Assembly: GCA_016903675.1 (NCBI GenBank)
Contig: JADQBA010000035.1
Span: 3,349 to 67,348, forward strand
Length of the DNA stretch: 64,000 nucleotides
Direction: 5' to 3'
Origin: Stigonema ocellatum SAG 48.90 = DSM 106950
GTDB taxonomy: Bacteria > Cyanobacteriota > Cyanobacteriia > Cyanobacteriales > Nostocaceae
Positions 49,175-57,652 of the stretch are shown here, piece by piece. Under the pieces are notes generated by a model, which was given only the letters and a program-made list of their open reading frames with translations, ran no database searches and was not told the DNA's origin. Position numbers and translations under genes: made by a program. Position 1 is the first letter of the stretch. Each line of letters opens with the position of its first letter.

Positions 49175-49515
49175 GCTACTAAATGTTTTGATAATGATAT
49201 CACTTAGCTCTAGACCGGGCTGGATATGATGCTTCTATTTGACATTTAATTACGTCAAGTTATTACGCATCTATATTACATAAACATTTACAGCCAGTAG
49301 TCTTCTTAAAAAAAAGTTCAAATATTTCAAGCTATTTAAATATAGAAGTGGATTTGAAACATGGTAATATATTGTAAAAATTAAATTTTGGCGGCAAAAA
49401 AATGAAATTGAATAATTCTCAATTTGATTTATACCCATGGTCTCCAAAGTTCTGAACAGAAGGCAATCCATCTCGGCATTTACTCAACTGGAGTATGCTT
49501 GCGGAAACTGCATAT
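49175..49515 (+). repeat. Tandem duplicated non-coding unit, copy 2
   Basis: Second copy of the unit at 48850, about 325 bases downstream and roughly 85-90 percent alike by eye. It begins GCTACTAAATGTTTTGATAA, has ACATAAACATTT inserted near 49278 and about 25 bases (GGTCTCCAAAGTTC...) inserted near 49438. The tiny ORF start (MKLNNSQFDL) is followed by a frame change; the CATCTCGGCATTTACTCAA and GAGTATGCTTGCGGAAACTG blocks remain. Confidence 0.85.
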
Positions 49516-49529
49516 CCCGTTTTACATGA
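49437..49529 (+). CDS. Tiny ORF in copy 2, 30 residues
   Basis: Frame from ATG 49437 to TGA 49529, starting MVSKVLNRRQS and ending NCISRFT, including ISAFTQLEYACGN, which is almost identical to the end of the copy 1 peptide. The TGC that follows GGAAAC here is TGA in copy 1. No good ribosome-binding site is seen. It may be only a relic of an older, longer coding unit. Confidence 0.2.
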   Translation: MVSKVLNRRQSISAFTQLEYACGNCISRFT

Positions 49530-49560
49530 GTGCAAATCTCTATTGATCACCTATTTCACT

Positions 49561-50065
49561 TAGGAACACCCCACGGGCGGCTTACGCAACCCCCTATGAA
49601 TGAAAGAAACACTATCTTTTCCCCCTACACCCACTACAATACACCCCTACACCCCTACACCCCCGTGTTTCTTGAGAGAACTTGCAGATATGTTTATTTA
49701 GGGCACGTGTAAAACTGCTAGAAACTAACGAAGTTATACATCCGACATTCCGCACACCCCACTGTCACCATCGTTTTTTTCGGATTTTTTAACCCAGTAA
49801 AGGCTGCATTTTATCTAATAAAGGTTCAATTTTGGGTGGCGATGCCACAGGCTTGCCCTTCGGGTGACTCTCATTCAGAGATATCTCGCTGCGCTATCGC
49901 GCTTTGCAACGCTTACGCAGTCGCCTAGGTCGGTTAACCCTCCTGCTGCACCGCAGAAGATTCGGAGGGAAACCCAAAGGACGTACTGCTCGCTGACCCA
50001 GATTCCTCTTATACCAATTCTCTAAAATCTGGCAACAGATTCAGACCCGAAAACAAGTACTGAAA
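49561..50065. other. Spacer with mixed repeats
   Basis: An inverted GTGTTTCTT...GAAACAC element (49561-49614), CACCCCTACACC units, then at 49840-50000 a stretch with GATGCCACAGGCTTGCCCTTCGG..., GCAACGCTTACGC, GGTTAACCCTCCTGCTGCACC and GGAGGGAAACCC, words that recur in many cyanobacterial spacers. No gene seen. Confidence 0.55.
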
Positions 50066-50290
50066 CTAGGACTTACGCACTTTACACATTGACCATCATG
50101 TGATAAAGAGGCATGTTTTGCTAAACGTCTTGCCCTGCCTCGTTCCCAGCCTCAGGCTGGGAACGAGTTCAAGGAGGCTCTGCCTCCTAGTTTGACGCTC
50201 TGCAGAGCCTCGCACAACAGCATTACAAGCCGATGCTTGTAACGAGAGGTAATGCACAGTTTGTGCTTTCTGTCAATGCGTAAGTCGTAG
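50066..50290. mobile_element. MITE-like element with AGGACTTACGCA ends, copy 2
   Basis: Starts CTAGGACTTACGCAC and ends ATGCGTAAGTCGTAG. The middle has CTCGTTCCCAGCCTCAGGCT/GGGAACGAG and GGAGGCTCTGCCTCC palindromes. Compared with 10107-10336 the element is inverted, with its inner parts substituted but the nested-hairpin design kept. Confidence 0.85.
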
Positions 50291-50694
50291 AAACCTGAAT
50301 TTATTAATTACGAATTACGAATTACGAATTACGAATTGGTATTAGTGCGCTAATCTCAAATCTTCAAACGTCCAAAATTCGTTGTGTGACAATCCGTGCC
50401 TAAGGAATCTGGGATACATAGGGTGTTACGTGTCTCAGTTTTCTACACAACCAGATGTACCAACTTCAATGAGTGCAACTTAACTATATTGCACCCTCGT
50501 CCCTCACCCTCATTCCGTACTCAGAATCATTGGCTGTATATAATGCCGAGAAAAACCGAAATCATTTTCAACCGATTTTGAGCGCAGTGAAAGCAGAGCA
50601 GAAAATATTTGAGATTTTTCCTAATTCTCTCCGGAATAACTTTACTGAGAATCGTACAATACAGTAAGAAGAGAAAAACAGGAGGTGATGTTGA
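50291..50694. other. Spacer before the tnpB pseudogene
   Basis: ATTACGAATTACGAATTACG short tandem units (50308-50338), then about 300 bases of mixed sequence with two overlapping 60-codon frames that have no family features. CAGGAGGTGATG (50680-50691) is a Shine-Dalgarno for the tnpB frame. The left end of the IS element probably lies here but could not be defined. Confidence 0.45.
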
Positions 50695-51540
50695 GTGCTA
50701 CGCAAAGTTGTCAAAGTCACACTGTATTCAACTGAAGAACAGCAAATCCCATTAGCGCAAGCATTTGGGTGTTCACGTTGCTGGTGGAACTATGGTCTGA
50801 ATCAGTCAATTCAGACACACAAAGCAACAGGTAAAGGCTTAGGGCGATCGGCACTCAACGCACTTCTACCAGTATTCAAAAAAGCGGGTCAGACCAAATG
50901 GCTAGGTGACTACAGCCAATTATTACAGGTTAAAACACTCAATCTGGCCACGCCTTACAAGAATTTCTTTGATGGACGAGCAAAGTTTCCTCGTTTCAAG
51001 TCTTTGAAAGATAAGCAGTCTATTCAGTATGCTCACCATGTCAAAGTGTTGAGTGATGTTGTCAAGCTTTCTGGGTTGGTTGGTGAGGTCAAGGCTAAGA
51101 TTCATCGACCAATTGAAAGGAAAATCAAGACTGTAATTGTAACCAAATGTCCTTCAGGTAAGGACTTTGCATCCATTATGCCTGAAGTGGAAGGGGATAC
51201 CCCAGAAACTTCAACACAAGTGAATATCATCAGCATTGACCTAGGACTTCTGCACTTTGCAGTTGTTATCGACGGTAACAAAGTGTCTAAGTTTGAGAAT
51301 CCTAAGCACATAGCCAAGCCTGAAAAAAAACTCAAGGGCAAGCAACAAAAGCTAGCACCTAAAAAACGCTTCGCTATCGTAATGATAACTTAGCAAAATC
51401 AATATCCGATGCTGCTTGGAGAATATTCACCAATCTCTTAGCCTACAAACTAGAAGGCTAGTTCACTCTTGTTGAGTTTCAATCTTCATACCTGGGACAA
51501 ATCATTGCCGAACCGAACAGTAGTAGCAAATGTGACACAG
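50695..51540 (+). pseudogene. tnpB: IS200/IS605-family tnpB, decayed
   Basis: RNA-guided nuclease-type protein of IS200/IS605, disrupted. The first 232 codons from GTG 50695 give LYSTEEQQIPLAQAFGCSRCWWNYGLN, PRFKSLKDKQSIQYA and the RuvC-I motif IISIDLGLLHFAVV with Asp. A frameshift near 51370 ends the frame. In another frame LAKSISDAAWRIFTNLLAYKLE continues, then a stop. The RuvC Glu motif and the zinc-ribbon CxxC pairs are missing. No tnpA is near. The protein is certainly inactive. Confidence 0.85.
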
Positions 51541-52249
51541 GCTCTAGTTATACTCTAGCGCCAATGAGCTTTTCACCCAGTCTGAATATTGTACTTTGGA
51601 GGTATTTCCCAAAAAAAATAGTATTTTTTGTGTCTATTTCTGAGTGCATATGATACTTTCTCGAGCTTAAAACAAAGGGCAAACAAAAAGGAACATACAG
51701 TTTTGTTGGTGATATTTACCTTTTTTTTAGATGAATTTGTCTGAGTTTTTTGGGAAGAATCACTATAGCTTAAATTTTTGGATGAAACCTTTAGATTCAG
51801 GAGAACTATAACCCATGTTTAATTGAATATTTCCGAGTCTCAATATAACATCATTTTACTCCCATATATATTTATTGTGAAGAATTTATTAAGATTTTAT
51901 AAAAACAAGAAACTGGTGAAAACTTACTATAAATTTCTGTAGTACAATCTTTAGCATAGATTGACATACGTTAGGAAATAAAGTTCAGCTTTAGATCCTT
52001 GCCAATCAAAACGACAACATAGAGAGGGCGCTCTCATTACAGTAATTGAATATTTCCTTGTTGATTTAGGAGATGGGCTTTGACGGTCTTTTTGATCTCA
52101 GTCCCTCCTACTGAACCTTCTAGTGTTTTATAACTGATGCGGGAGGTCGAATTACAGAGAAGGTGTAACCAAAATGGGCAACGGTCAAAAGCATAAGTCA
52201 GAAATATCAGCTATTTGCTGAACCATGAAAATATTTGCAACAACGAGGT
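51541..52249. other. AT-rich spacer upstream of the polysaccharide block
   Basis: About 700 bases, markedly AT-rich (for example 51600-51960), with no recognisable gene. It includes GAGAGGGCGCTCTC (52022-52035), a short palindrome, and TTTAGGAGATGGGCTTTGACGG. It may hold the promoter and long leader of the glycan genes. Confidence 0.4.
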
Positions 52250-52360
52250 ATGAGTGAGCGGAATGCATTAATTCTGGTATCGAAACCAAATGCCAAGTTC
52301 CTCGGTTTGGGAGAATGGGTAGAGGCTTTTTGGTGTAAACAGTGTTCAGCAGAGGACTGA
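52250..52360 (+). pseudogene. Broken small zinc-ribbon-like gene
   Basis: ATG 52250 opens 36 codons: ALILVSKPNAKFLGLGEWVE and AFWCKQCSAED, then TGA. KPNAKFL-x-LGEWV-x-A and WCKQC resemble the start of small cyanobacterial proteins found near surface-polysaccharide genes, in which a C-x-x-C is followed by WY. Here the base triplet at the expected Trp is TGA and the next is TAT (Tyr). A nonsense mutation of a Trp codon is the simplest reading. Family recognition is from memory and weak. Confidence 0.35.
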
Positions 52361-52674
52361 TATCAAGGCAATCTCATTGCCGATCATAAAAATATCTCCG
52401 TGTCCTCGAAACTAATGAATGCCTGCTGCAAGGCAAAGAAAATCTTCAACAGAGGCTGTGTGATAATTACACTATAGACATAGTCATGAAGATTAATTAT
52501 GCGTGCGTTGAAATCCGCTTTTGGGGTGAACGGCAGGAACAACCCAAAAGTGGATTTCAGGAGATGTATTATGTGTAATTGGTTGATTACCAAATAACCT
52601 CCCCCCAGAATCCATCAAACTTGAATTTCATCAATAACTTTGTTTTAGAGTCATCTTTTTTGGAGTAATTAAAC

Positions 52675-53985
52675 ATGTATCTGAAAGATCTGAAAGAGAA
52701 AATCGAGAATAAACAAGCGAAAATTGGGATTGTTGGTCTGGGATATGTAGGATTGCCAATCCTGGTAGCTTTTGCCAAAAAAGGGTTTTCGGCGGTGGGA
52801 TTTGATATCGATGAATATAAGATTAATCAGATCAAAAAAGGTGAGTCTTATATCAAGCATATTCCATCGGAAAATTTAAAGAATGAATTAATCGATGTAA
52901 CTCCTGATATGACCCGTTTAGGGGAAGTGGATGTAATAATTATTTGCGTCCCTACTCCTCTCAACGTACACAGAGAGCCTGATTTAACTTATGTGGTCGA
53001 GACTGCTTATGCAATTGCTCGTAGCTTAAGAACAGGACAGCTTGTTGTGTTAGAAAGCACGACTTACCCTGGAACCACACAAGAGGTAATGCTGCCTATT
53101 CTGTCTAAAACTGGTTTAATAGTTGGTGAAGAATTTTCACTAGGTTACTCCCCAGAGCGGGAAGATCCAGCCAATGAAAACTTTTCTTTTGTGAATGTAC
53201 CAAAAGTAGTAGGAGGAATTACTCCTAGATGCCTTGAAGTTGTTCAAACTCTATACAACCAGATTATTATCAAAACCATCCCAGTTTCTTCAACTCAAAC
53301 TGCCGAAGCGACTAAAATTTTAGAAAATATTTACCGTGCAGTAAATATTGCCCTTGTGAATGAGTTAAAAATTCTCTTTCAAAAAATGGATATAGATATC
53401 TGGGAAGTGATTGAAGCTGCTAAAACTAAACCATTTGGTTTTCATGCTTTTTATCCTGGTCCAGGATGGGGGGGACATTGTATTCCAATAGATCCATTTT
53501 ATTTAACGTGGAAAGCTAGGGAGTATGATGTTTCTTTGAAATTTATTGAGTTGGCAGGTGAAGTCAATAATTTAATGCCTAACTATGTTATAGACAAGTT
53601 GACTTTCTCACTGAATGATCGCGGTAAGTCTTTAAAAAAATCTCGAGTCCTGATTTTAGGAGTGGCTTATAAAAAGAACGTGGACGATCAACGGGAAAGT
53701 CCTTCTCTGAAAATAATTCAGATATTAAAGCAACATGGAGTAGAAGTTGAATATCACGATCCATATGCACCGACCTGTTCAAATCATCGTCATTACCCAG
53801 ACATAAACTTGAAATCTATACCCTTGACAAAAGAAGTGTTGCAAACCTTTGATGCTGTAATGATTCTCACCGATCATGACAATGTTGACTATAACTTAGT
53901 AGCCGAAAATTCCTCTCTGATTATAGATACCAGGAATGTTTTAGCATCCAAAGGATTAAAAACAGTAGTGACTGTTACTGCTTAA
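52675..53985 (+). CDS. wbpA: UDP-GlcNAc 6-dehydrogenase (WbpA-like)
   Basis: Nucleotide-sugar dehydrogenase of 436 residues, expected to oxidise UDP-GlcNAc at C6 to UDP-GlcNAcA with NAD. The NAD fold is KIGIVGLGYVGLPILVAFAK, followed by VDVIIICVPTPLN and VLESTTYPGTT. The catalytic Cys is in YPGPGWGGHCIPIDPFYL. The third domain has LILGVAYKKNVDDQRESPS, typical of WbpA/WecC rather than Ugd. It is the first gene of a block of same-strand genes to 62066. The following WbpB, D and E genes support the WbpA assignment over ManNAc dehydrogenase. Confidence 0.88.
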   Translation: MYLKDLKEKIENKQAKIGIVGLGYVGLPILVAFAKKGFSAVGFDIDEYKINQIKKGESYIKHIPSENLKNELIDVTPDMTRLGEVDVIIICVPTPLNVHREPDLTYVVETAYAIARSLRTGQLVVLESTTYPGTTQEVMLPILSKTGLIVGEEFSLGYSPEREDPANENFSFVNVPKVVGGITPRCLEVVQTLYNQIIIKTIPVSSTQTAEATKILENIYRAVNIALVNELKILFQKMDIDIWEVIEAAKTKPFGFHAFYPGPGWGGHCIPIDPFYLTWKAREYDVSLKFIELAGEVNNLMPNYVIDKLTFSLNDRGKSLKKSRVLILGVAYKKNVDDQRESPSLKIIQILKQHGVEVEYHDPYAPTCSNHRHYPDINLKSIPLTKEVLQTFDAVMILTDHDNVDYNLVAENSSLIIDTRNVLASKGLKTVVTVTA

Positions 53986-54020
53986 ACTAAGAAAACAAGA
54001 GTGAATTTCGTGCGTGAATT

Positions 54021-55037
54021 ATGATGCCTGACTTTGATAAATATGTAGCAGTAGTTGGTTGTGGATACTGGGGCAAGAATTTAGTGAGAAATTTTGCCGA
54101 GTTAGGTGTCCTGCGGGTAGTTTGTGATGCTAGCCATGAAACTCTTGAAAAATTCAGGGAACAATATGGTGTTGAGGGAGTCACTGATTTCGCAAAAGTC
54201 TTGGACATGTCAGATGTAAAAGCAGTGGTCATTGCAACTCCAGCACCAACTCATGCAAGCTTGGTAATACAAGCTTTAGCTAGTGGTAAAGATGTATTTG
54301 TGGAGAAGCCTTTAGCTTTGACCCTGGAAGATGCACTCTTGATACAAACTGCTGCTTATAAGAGCGATAGCATCCTGATGGTGGGACATTTGTTGGAGTA
54401 TCACCCTGCTTTAGTCCAACTTCGTTCGTTAGTGACAGAAGGAAAAATTGGCAAGCTGCGATATATTTATTCAAATCGCTTAAGTTTCGGTAAAGTCCGG
54501 ACTGAAGAGAATGTGCTTTGGAGCTTTGCGCCCCATGATATTTGTTCTATCCTAGGATTCGTAGATGCACTGCCAATATCTGTACAAGCTGTAGGCAGTG
54601 CTTACTTGGGTCAGGTTGAAGACTTTTGTCTTGTGAATCTTTCGTTTGTGCAAAATCTGAATGCTCATATTTTTGTGAGTTGGCTACATCCTTTTAAAGA
54701 ACATCGGCTTGTAGTGGTTGGGGATTCTGGAACGCTGGTCTTTGATGATGTTTCTGTAGATGCAAAGCTGACATTTTACGATCAGCAAATTGAGTTCATA
54801 AATAATCAGATTCCAGTACTAAAACAAAATTCTAAAACCGTCATTCCAGTCCAATCAGCAGAACCGCTTAGTTTAGAATGCCAACATTTTCTGACTTGCA
54901 TTCAAAGTAGACAAACTCCGCGAACCAGCATTCAGAATGGTATTGATGTTTTAACTGTTTTACAATCGGCTCAAGAATCACTAAAAGCTAAAGGAGAAAT
55001 TGTTTATTTAAAGGAGTCTCAACTTGTCCACAGTTAA
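54021..55037 (+). CDS. wbpB: UDP-GlcNAcA 3-dehydrogenase (WbpB-like)
   Basis: Gfo/Idh/MocA oxidoreductase of 338 residues, expected to oxidise C3 of UDP-GlcNAcA to the 3-keto sugar, working with the WbpE aminotransferase. The NAD loop is VAVVGCGYWGKNLVRNFAEL; the EKP motif is FVEKPLALTLEDA, and the HLLEYHPAL segment carries the active-site His area. Two ATGs at 54021 and 54024 are possible. It lies 35 bases after wbpA and its end overlaps the acetyltransferase gene by 14 bases, implying one transcript and coupled translation. Confidence 0.87.
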   Translation: MMPDFDKYVAVVGCGYWGKNLVRNFAELGVLRVVCDASHETLEKFREQYGVEGVTDFAKVLDMSDVKAVVIATPAPTHASLVIQALASGKDVFVEKPLALTLEDALLIQTAAYKSDSILMVGHLLEYHPALVQLRSLVTEGKIGKLRYIYSNRLSFGKVRTEENVLWSFAPHDICSILGFVDALPISVQAVGSAYLGQVEDFCLVNLSFVQNLNAHIFVSWLHPFKEHRLVVVGDSGTLVFDDVSVDAKLTFYDQQIEFINNQIPVLKQNSKTVIPVQSAEPLSLECQHFLTCIQSRQTPRTSIQNGIDVLTVLQSAQESLKAKGEIVYLKESQLVHS

Positions 55038-55635
55038 TTCAAATTCTGCAAAAAGCTTAGATTATTTTGTCCATGAATCAGCTTATGTGGATCTACCATG
55101 TACTATTGGCTCTGGCACCCAGATATGGCATTTTAGCCATGTTATGCAAGATGTGGTAATTGGAGAAAAATGTAAAATTGGACAAAATGTATTTATTGCT
55201 GCTGGGGTCAAAATAGGAAAAAATGTAAAAATTCAGAATAACGTCTCTATCTATGCTGGTGTAAATTTAGAAGATGACGTTTTTTGTGGTCCTAGTTGTG
55301 TATTCACAAATATAAACACACCACGCTCTGCTGTTCCTCGCAATACAAAAGATGATTATTTAGTCACTTTAGTTAAGCAAGGAGCTACAATTGGTGCCAA
55401 TGCCACAATTGTTTGTGGTCATACAATTGGTCGTTATGCTTTTATTGGTGCAGGATCTACTCTTACTAAAGATGTTCCAGATTACGCACTAGTCTATGGC
55501 AATCCAGCAAAACAAGTTGGCTGGATGTGTGAGTGTGGTTTGAAATTAGAAGATTTTATTGACACAACTGGTTGTCAAGCTTGCGGACGCAAGTATCAAT
55601 ATTGTGGTGAAAATCAAATTATGAGGATTGAATGA
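55024..55635 (+). CDS. wbpD: UDP-GlcNAc3NA N-acetyltransferase (WbpD-like)
   Basis: Left-handed beta-helix acetyltransferase of 203 residues, adding acetyl from acetyl-CoA to the 3-amino group. Hexapeptide repeats are evident (IGEKCKIGQNVFIAAGVKIG, VKIQNNVSIYAGV, IGANATIVCGHTIG), and YAFIGAGSTLTKDVPDYALV with GNPAKQVGWM is the usual C-end. A short Cys-rich tail follows, CECGLKLED and CQACGRKYQYC, seen in some family members. The start is TTG 55024, inside the previous gene. Its end overlaps wbpE (ATGA, 55632). Confidence 0.88.
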   Translation: MSTVNSNSAKSLDYFVHESAYVDLPCTIGSGTQIWHFSHVMQDVVIGEKCKIGQNVFIAAGVKIGKNVKIQNNVSIYAGVNLEDDVFCGPSCVFTNINTPRSAVPRNTKDDYLVTLVKQGATIGANATIVCGHTIGRYAFIGAGSTLTKDVPDYALVYGNPAKQVGWMCECGLKLEDFIDTTGCQACGRKYQYCGENQIMRIE

Positions 55636-56768
55636 CTACAGTGAACATTCCACCTTTTGATGCAACTTGTCAGTATAAAGCTATTGCTTCTGAAATCGAA
55701 AAAAATATTTGTGCGGTCATGGCTGATGGACGCTATATTATGGGCCCTCAAGTCAAGGAGTTTGAAGCACAGTTTGCCCAATATTTAGGTTGCGATCAAG
55801 TAGTTTCCTGTAATTCTGGCACTGACGCACTACATTTAGCTCTCAGAGCTTTGAACATTGGTCCTGGCGATGAGGTCATTACCGTTCCTTTCACTTTTAT
55901 TGCCACGACGGAAGCAATTGGCATCGTGGGAGCAACTCCAGTTTTTGTCGATGTAGATTTAAATACCTACAATATTGATGTCAATTTAATTGAAGAAAAA
56001 ATTACAGAACGTACTAAGGCAATTTTGCCCGTACATTTGTATGGTCGTCCTTGTGACATGACAGCCATCATGGCAATTGCGCGTAAGTATAATCTGAAAG
56101 TAGTTGAAGATTGTGCCCAAGCAACAGGAGCTATGTGGTCGGGGAAAAAGGTAGGAACAATAGGAGACGTTGGTTGTTTTAGTTTCTTTCCTACCAAAAA
56201 TTTAGGTTGTTTTGGAGATGGAGGAGCAATTGCTACTTCTGATCCTGTCATTGCGGAACGAGTCGAGTATTTACGCAGACACGGAGGTAAAGTTAAATAC
56301 CACCATGAGGAACTCGGAGTCAACAGCCGCTTGGACACCTTGCAGGCAACTGTTTTATTGGTAAAGTTACCATATATTGATCAGTGGAATGCTGCAAGAG
56401 CAGTTATAGCAGACTATTACATCAATCACCTAGCTGAAGTTAAGGGCATTGTTTTGCCTACAGATGTAGTGTCAGGGGTGTCAGTCTGGAATCAGTTTAC
56501 CATCAGGGTTTTAGAGGGACAGCGAGAACGCTTGCAAAAACTCCTCAAGGAAAAAGGAGTAGGTACAATGGTGTATTATCCCATTCCGCTCCATTTACAG
56601 AAAGTACATGCTGACTTAGGTTATTCCCTAGGCTCACTACCAATCAGTGAAAAATTGAGCCATGAAGTCTTATCTTTACCAATGTTTCCCGAACTTACCG
56701 TAGCTGCACAAGAAGTTATTACTGAGGCGCTCAGTCAAGCATTAGCTAATCAACACCTTACCTGTTAA
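55632..56768 (+). CDS. wbpE: PLP aminotransferase (WbpE-like, DegT/DnrJ/EryC1)
   Basis: Sugar aminotransferase of 378 residues that should aminate C3 of the keto-sugar made by WbpB using glutamate. SCNSGTDALHLALRALNIGP, GDEVITVPFTFIATTEAIG, VEDCAQATGAMW and the PLP-Lys site SFFPTKNLGCFGDGGAI are characteristic. ATG 55632 overlaps the stop of wbpD. Together with WbpA, B and D it completes synthesis of UDP-2,3-diacetamido-2,3-dideoxyglucuronate; a WbpI 2-epimerase is not seen. Confidence 0.88.
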   Translation: MTTVNIPPFDATCQYKAIASEIEKNICAVMADGRYIMGPQVKEFEAQFAQYLGCDQVVSCNSGTDALHLALRALNIGPGDEVITVPFTFIATTEAIGIVGATPVFVDVDLNTYNIDVNLIEEKITERTKAILPVHLYGRPCDMTAIMAIARKYNLKVVEDCAQATGAMWSGKKVGTIGDVGCFSFFPTKNLGCFGDGGAIATSDPVIAERVEYLRRHGGKVKYHHEELGVNSRLDTLQATVLLVKLPYIDQWNAARAVIADYYINHLAEVKGIVLPTDVVSGVSVWNQFTIRVLEGQRERLQKLLKEKGVGTMVYYPIPLHLQKVHADLGYSLGSLPISEKLSHEVLSLPMFPELTVAAQEVITEALSQALANQHLTC

Positions 56769-56793
56769 TTTGTGAATTTTTTCTGTAAATTTC

Positions 56794-57195
56794 ATGAACT
56801 CTGAATCGCCGCCTTCCAGACTGAAACTAATTTCATATACAGCTTTGTTGGCTAGTATCGGATTTGGTATCACTGCACAATTGCTGATGAAACATACCAT
56901 GAGCAGTACAGGCAAGGGGTTTACTATGTCCTCTATTATAGAGCTATTAATAGCTCTGACTATTTATAGTTTAGGCATAGTAAATTGGATATTTGCCCTG
57001 AGAGTTGTGAAATTGAGTATTGCCTATCCACTAACGAGCTTGAACTACGTTGGGATACTCTTGGGTTCCTACTACATTTTTAATGAGAAGATTACACCAC
57101 TTCGAGTCCTGGGTGTTGTCCTAATTTTTATTGGAGTTCTTTTTGTGGCTCTTCCTATTAAGAGTGGCAAACATATCCAAGCAGGATCTCGATAA
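56794..57195 (+). CDS. SMR/ArnE-like small membrane transporter, first of a pair
   Basis: A 133-residue protein with four membrane helices: LISYTALLASIGFGITAQLL, IELLIALTIYSLGIVNWIFA, LTSLNYVGILLGSYYIF and VLGVVLIFIGVLFVAL. The fold belongs to the small multidrug resistance/EamA group. Paired short forms like ArnE/ArnF flip undecaprenyl-phosphate-linked sugars. It is followed after 33 bases by a similar gene, which supports an obligate heterodimer. The sugar-nucleotide context favours a lipid-sugar flippase over drug export; the exact substrate is inferred. Confidence 0.78.
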   Translation: MNSESPPSRLKLISYTALLASIGFGITAQLLMKHTMSSTGKGFTMSSIIELLIALTIYSLGIVNWIFALRVVKLSIAYPLTSLNYVGILLGSYYIFNEKITPLRVLGVVLIFIGVLFVALPIKSGKHIQAGSR

Positions 57196-57228
57196 ATTTT
57201 GATTACTCACATCCACGGGGAAGAGAAG

Positions 57229-57588
57229 ATGAGCGTCAGTTCTTGGCTGATTTTAATCCTTGTAGTTGTGCTGGGTACAGTAGGACAGCTATCTCTAAAG
57301 TATGCATTTCAAGGTTCTACTTCAAATGAGGGAACAAGCAAGTCAGTACGAGACCTTCTATTTTCTCGTTATTTTTGGATTTGGTTTATCTCCTATGTCG
57401 TCGTGACTGTCTTGTGGCTTTACGTATTGCGGACAATTCCTCTGAGTCAGGCATTCCCAGCACTAGGATTAACATTCGCTCTCGTGCCGTTGGCTTCTTA
57501 TTATTTTTTGCGTGAGAAGGTTGTGCCTAGCCAGTGGTTAGGGATAATCATTATTGTGGCTGGTGTAGTTCTTGTCGTACAAAGATAA
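57229..57588 (+). CDS. SMR/ArnF-like small membrane transporter, second of a pair
   Basis: A 119-residue four-helix protein: SWLILILVVVLGTVGQLSLKYAF (GQ-x-x-LK is typical), YFWIWFISYVVVTVLWLYVL, IPLSQAFPALGLTFALVPLA and WLGIIIIVAGVVLVV. ATG 57229 (after GGGGAAGAGAAG) is preferred over TTG 57199. It is the likely partner of the preceding gene. EamA-type charged and Pro positions (SYYFLREKVVPSQWLG) fit ArnF-like proteins. Confidence 0.78.
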   Translation: MSVSSWLILILVVVLGTVGQLSLKYAFQGSTSNEGTSKSVRDLLFSRYFWIWFISYVVVTVLWLYVLRTIPLSQAFPALGLTFALVPLASYYFLREKVVPSQWLGIIIIVAGVVLVVQR

Positions 57589-57652
57589 CTAAACCTCCTA
57601 CAACCAATTTCTTAACTTAACGAAATATTCTTTTGAATCAATAGGGATTGAG

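Noticed and set aside
48866..49513. CRISPR-like array suspected from the repeated blocks
   Set aside because: There are only two long copies, no short regular repeats or spacers, and no cas genes in the window.
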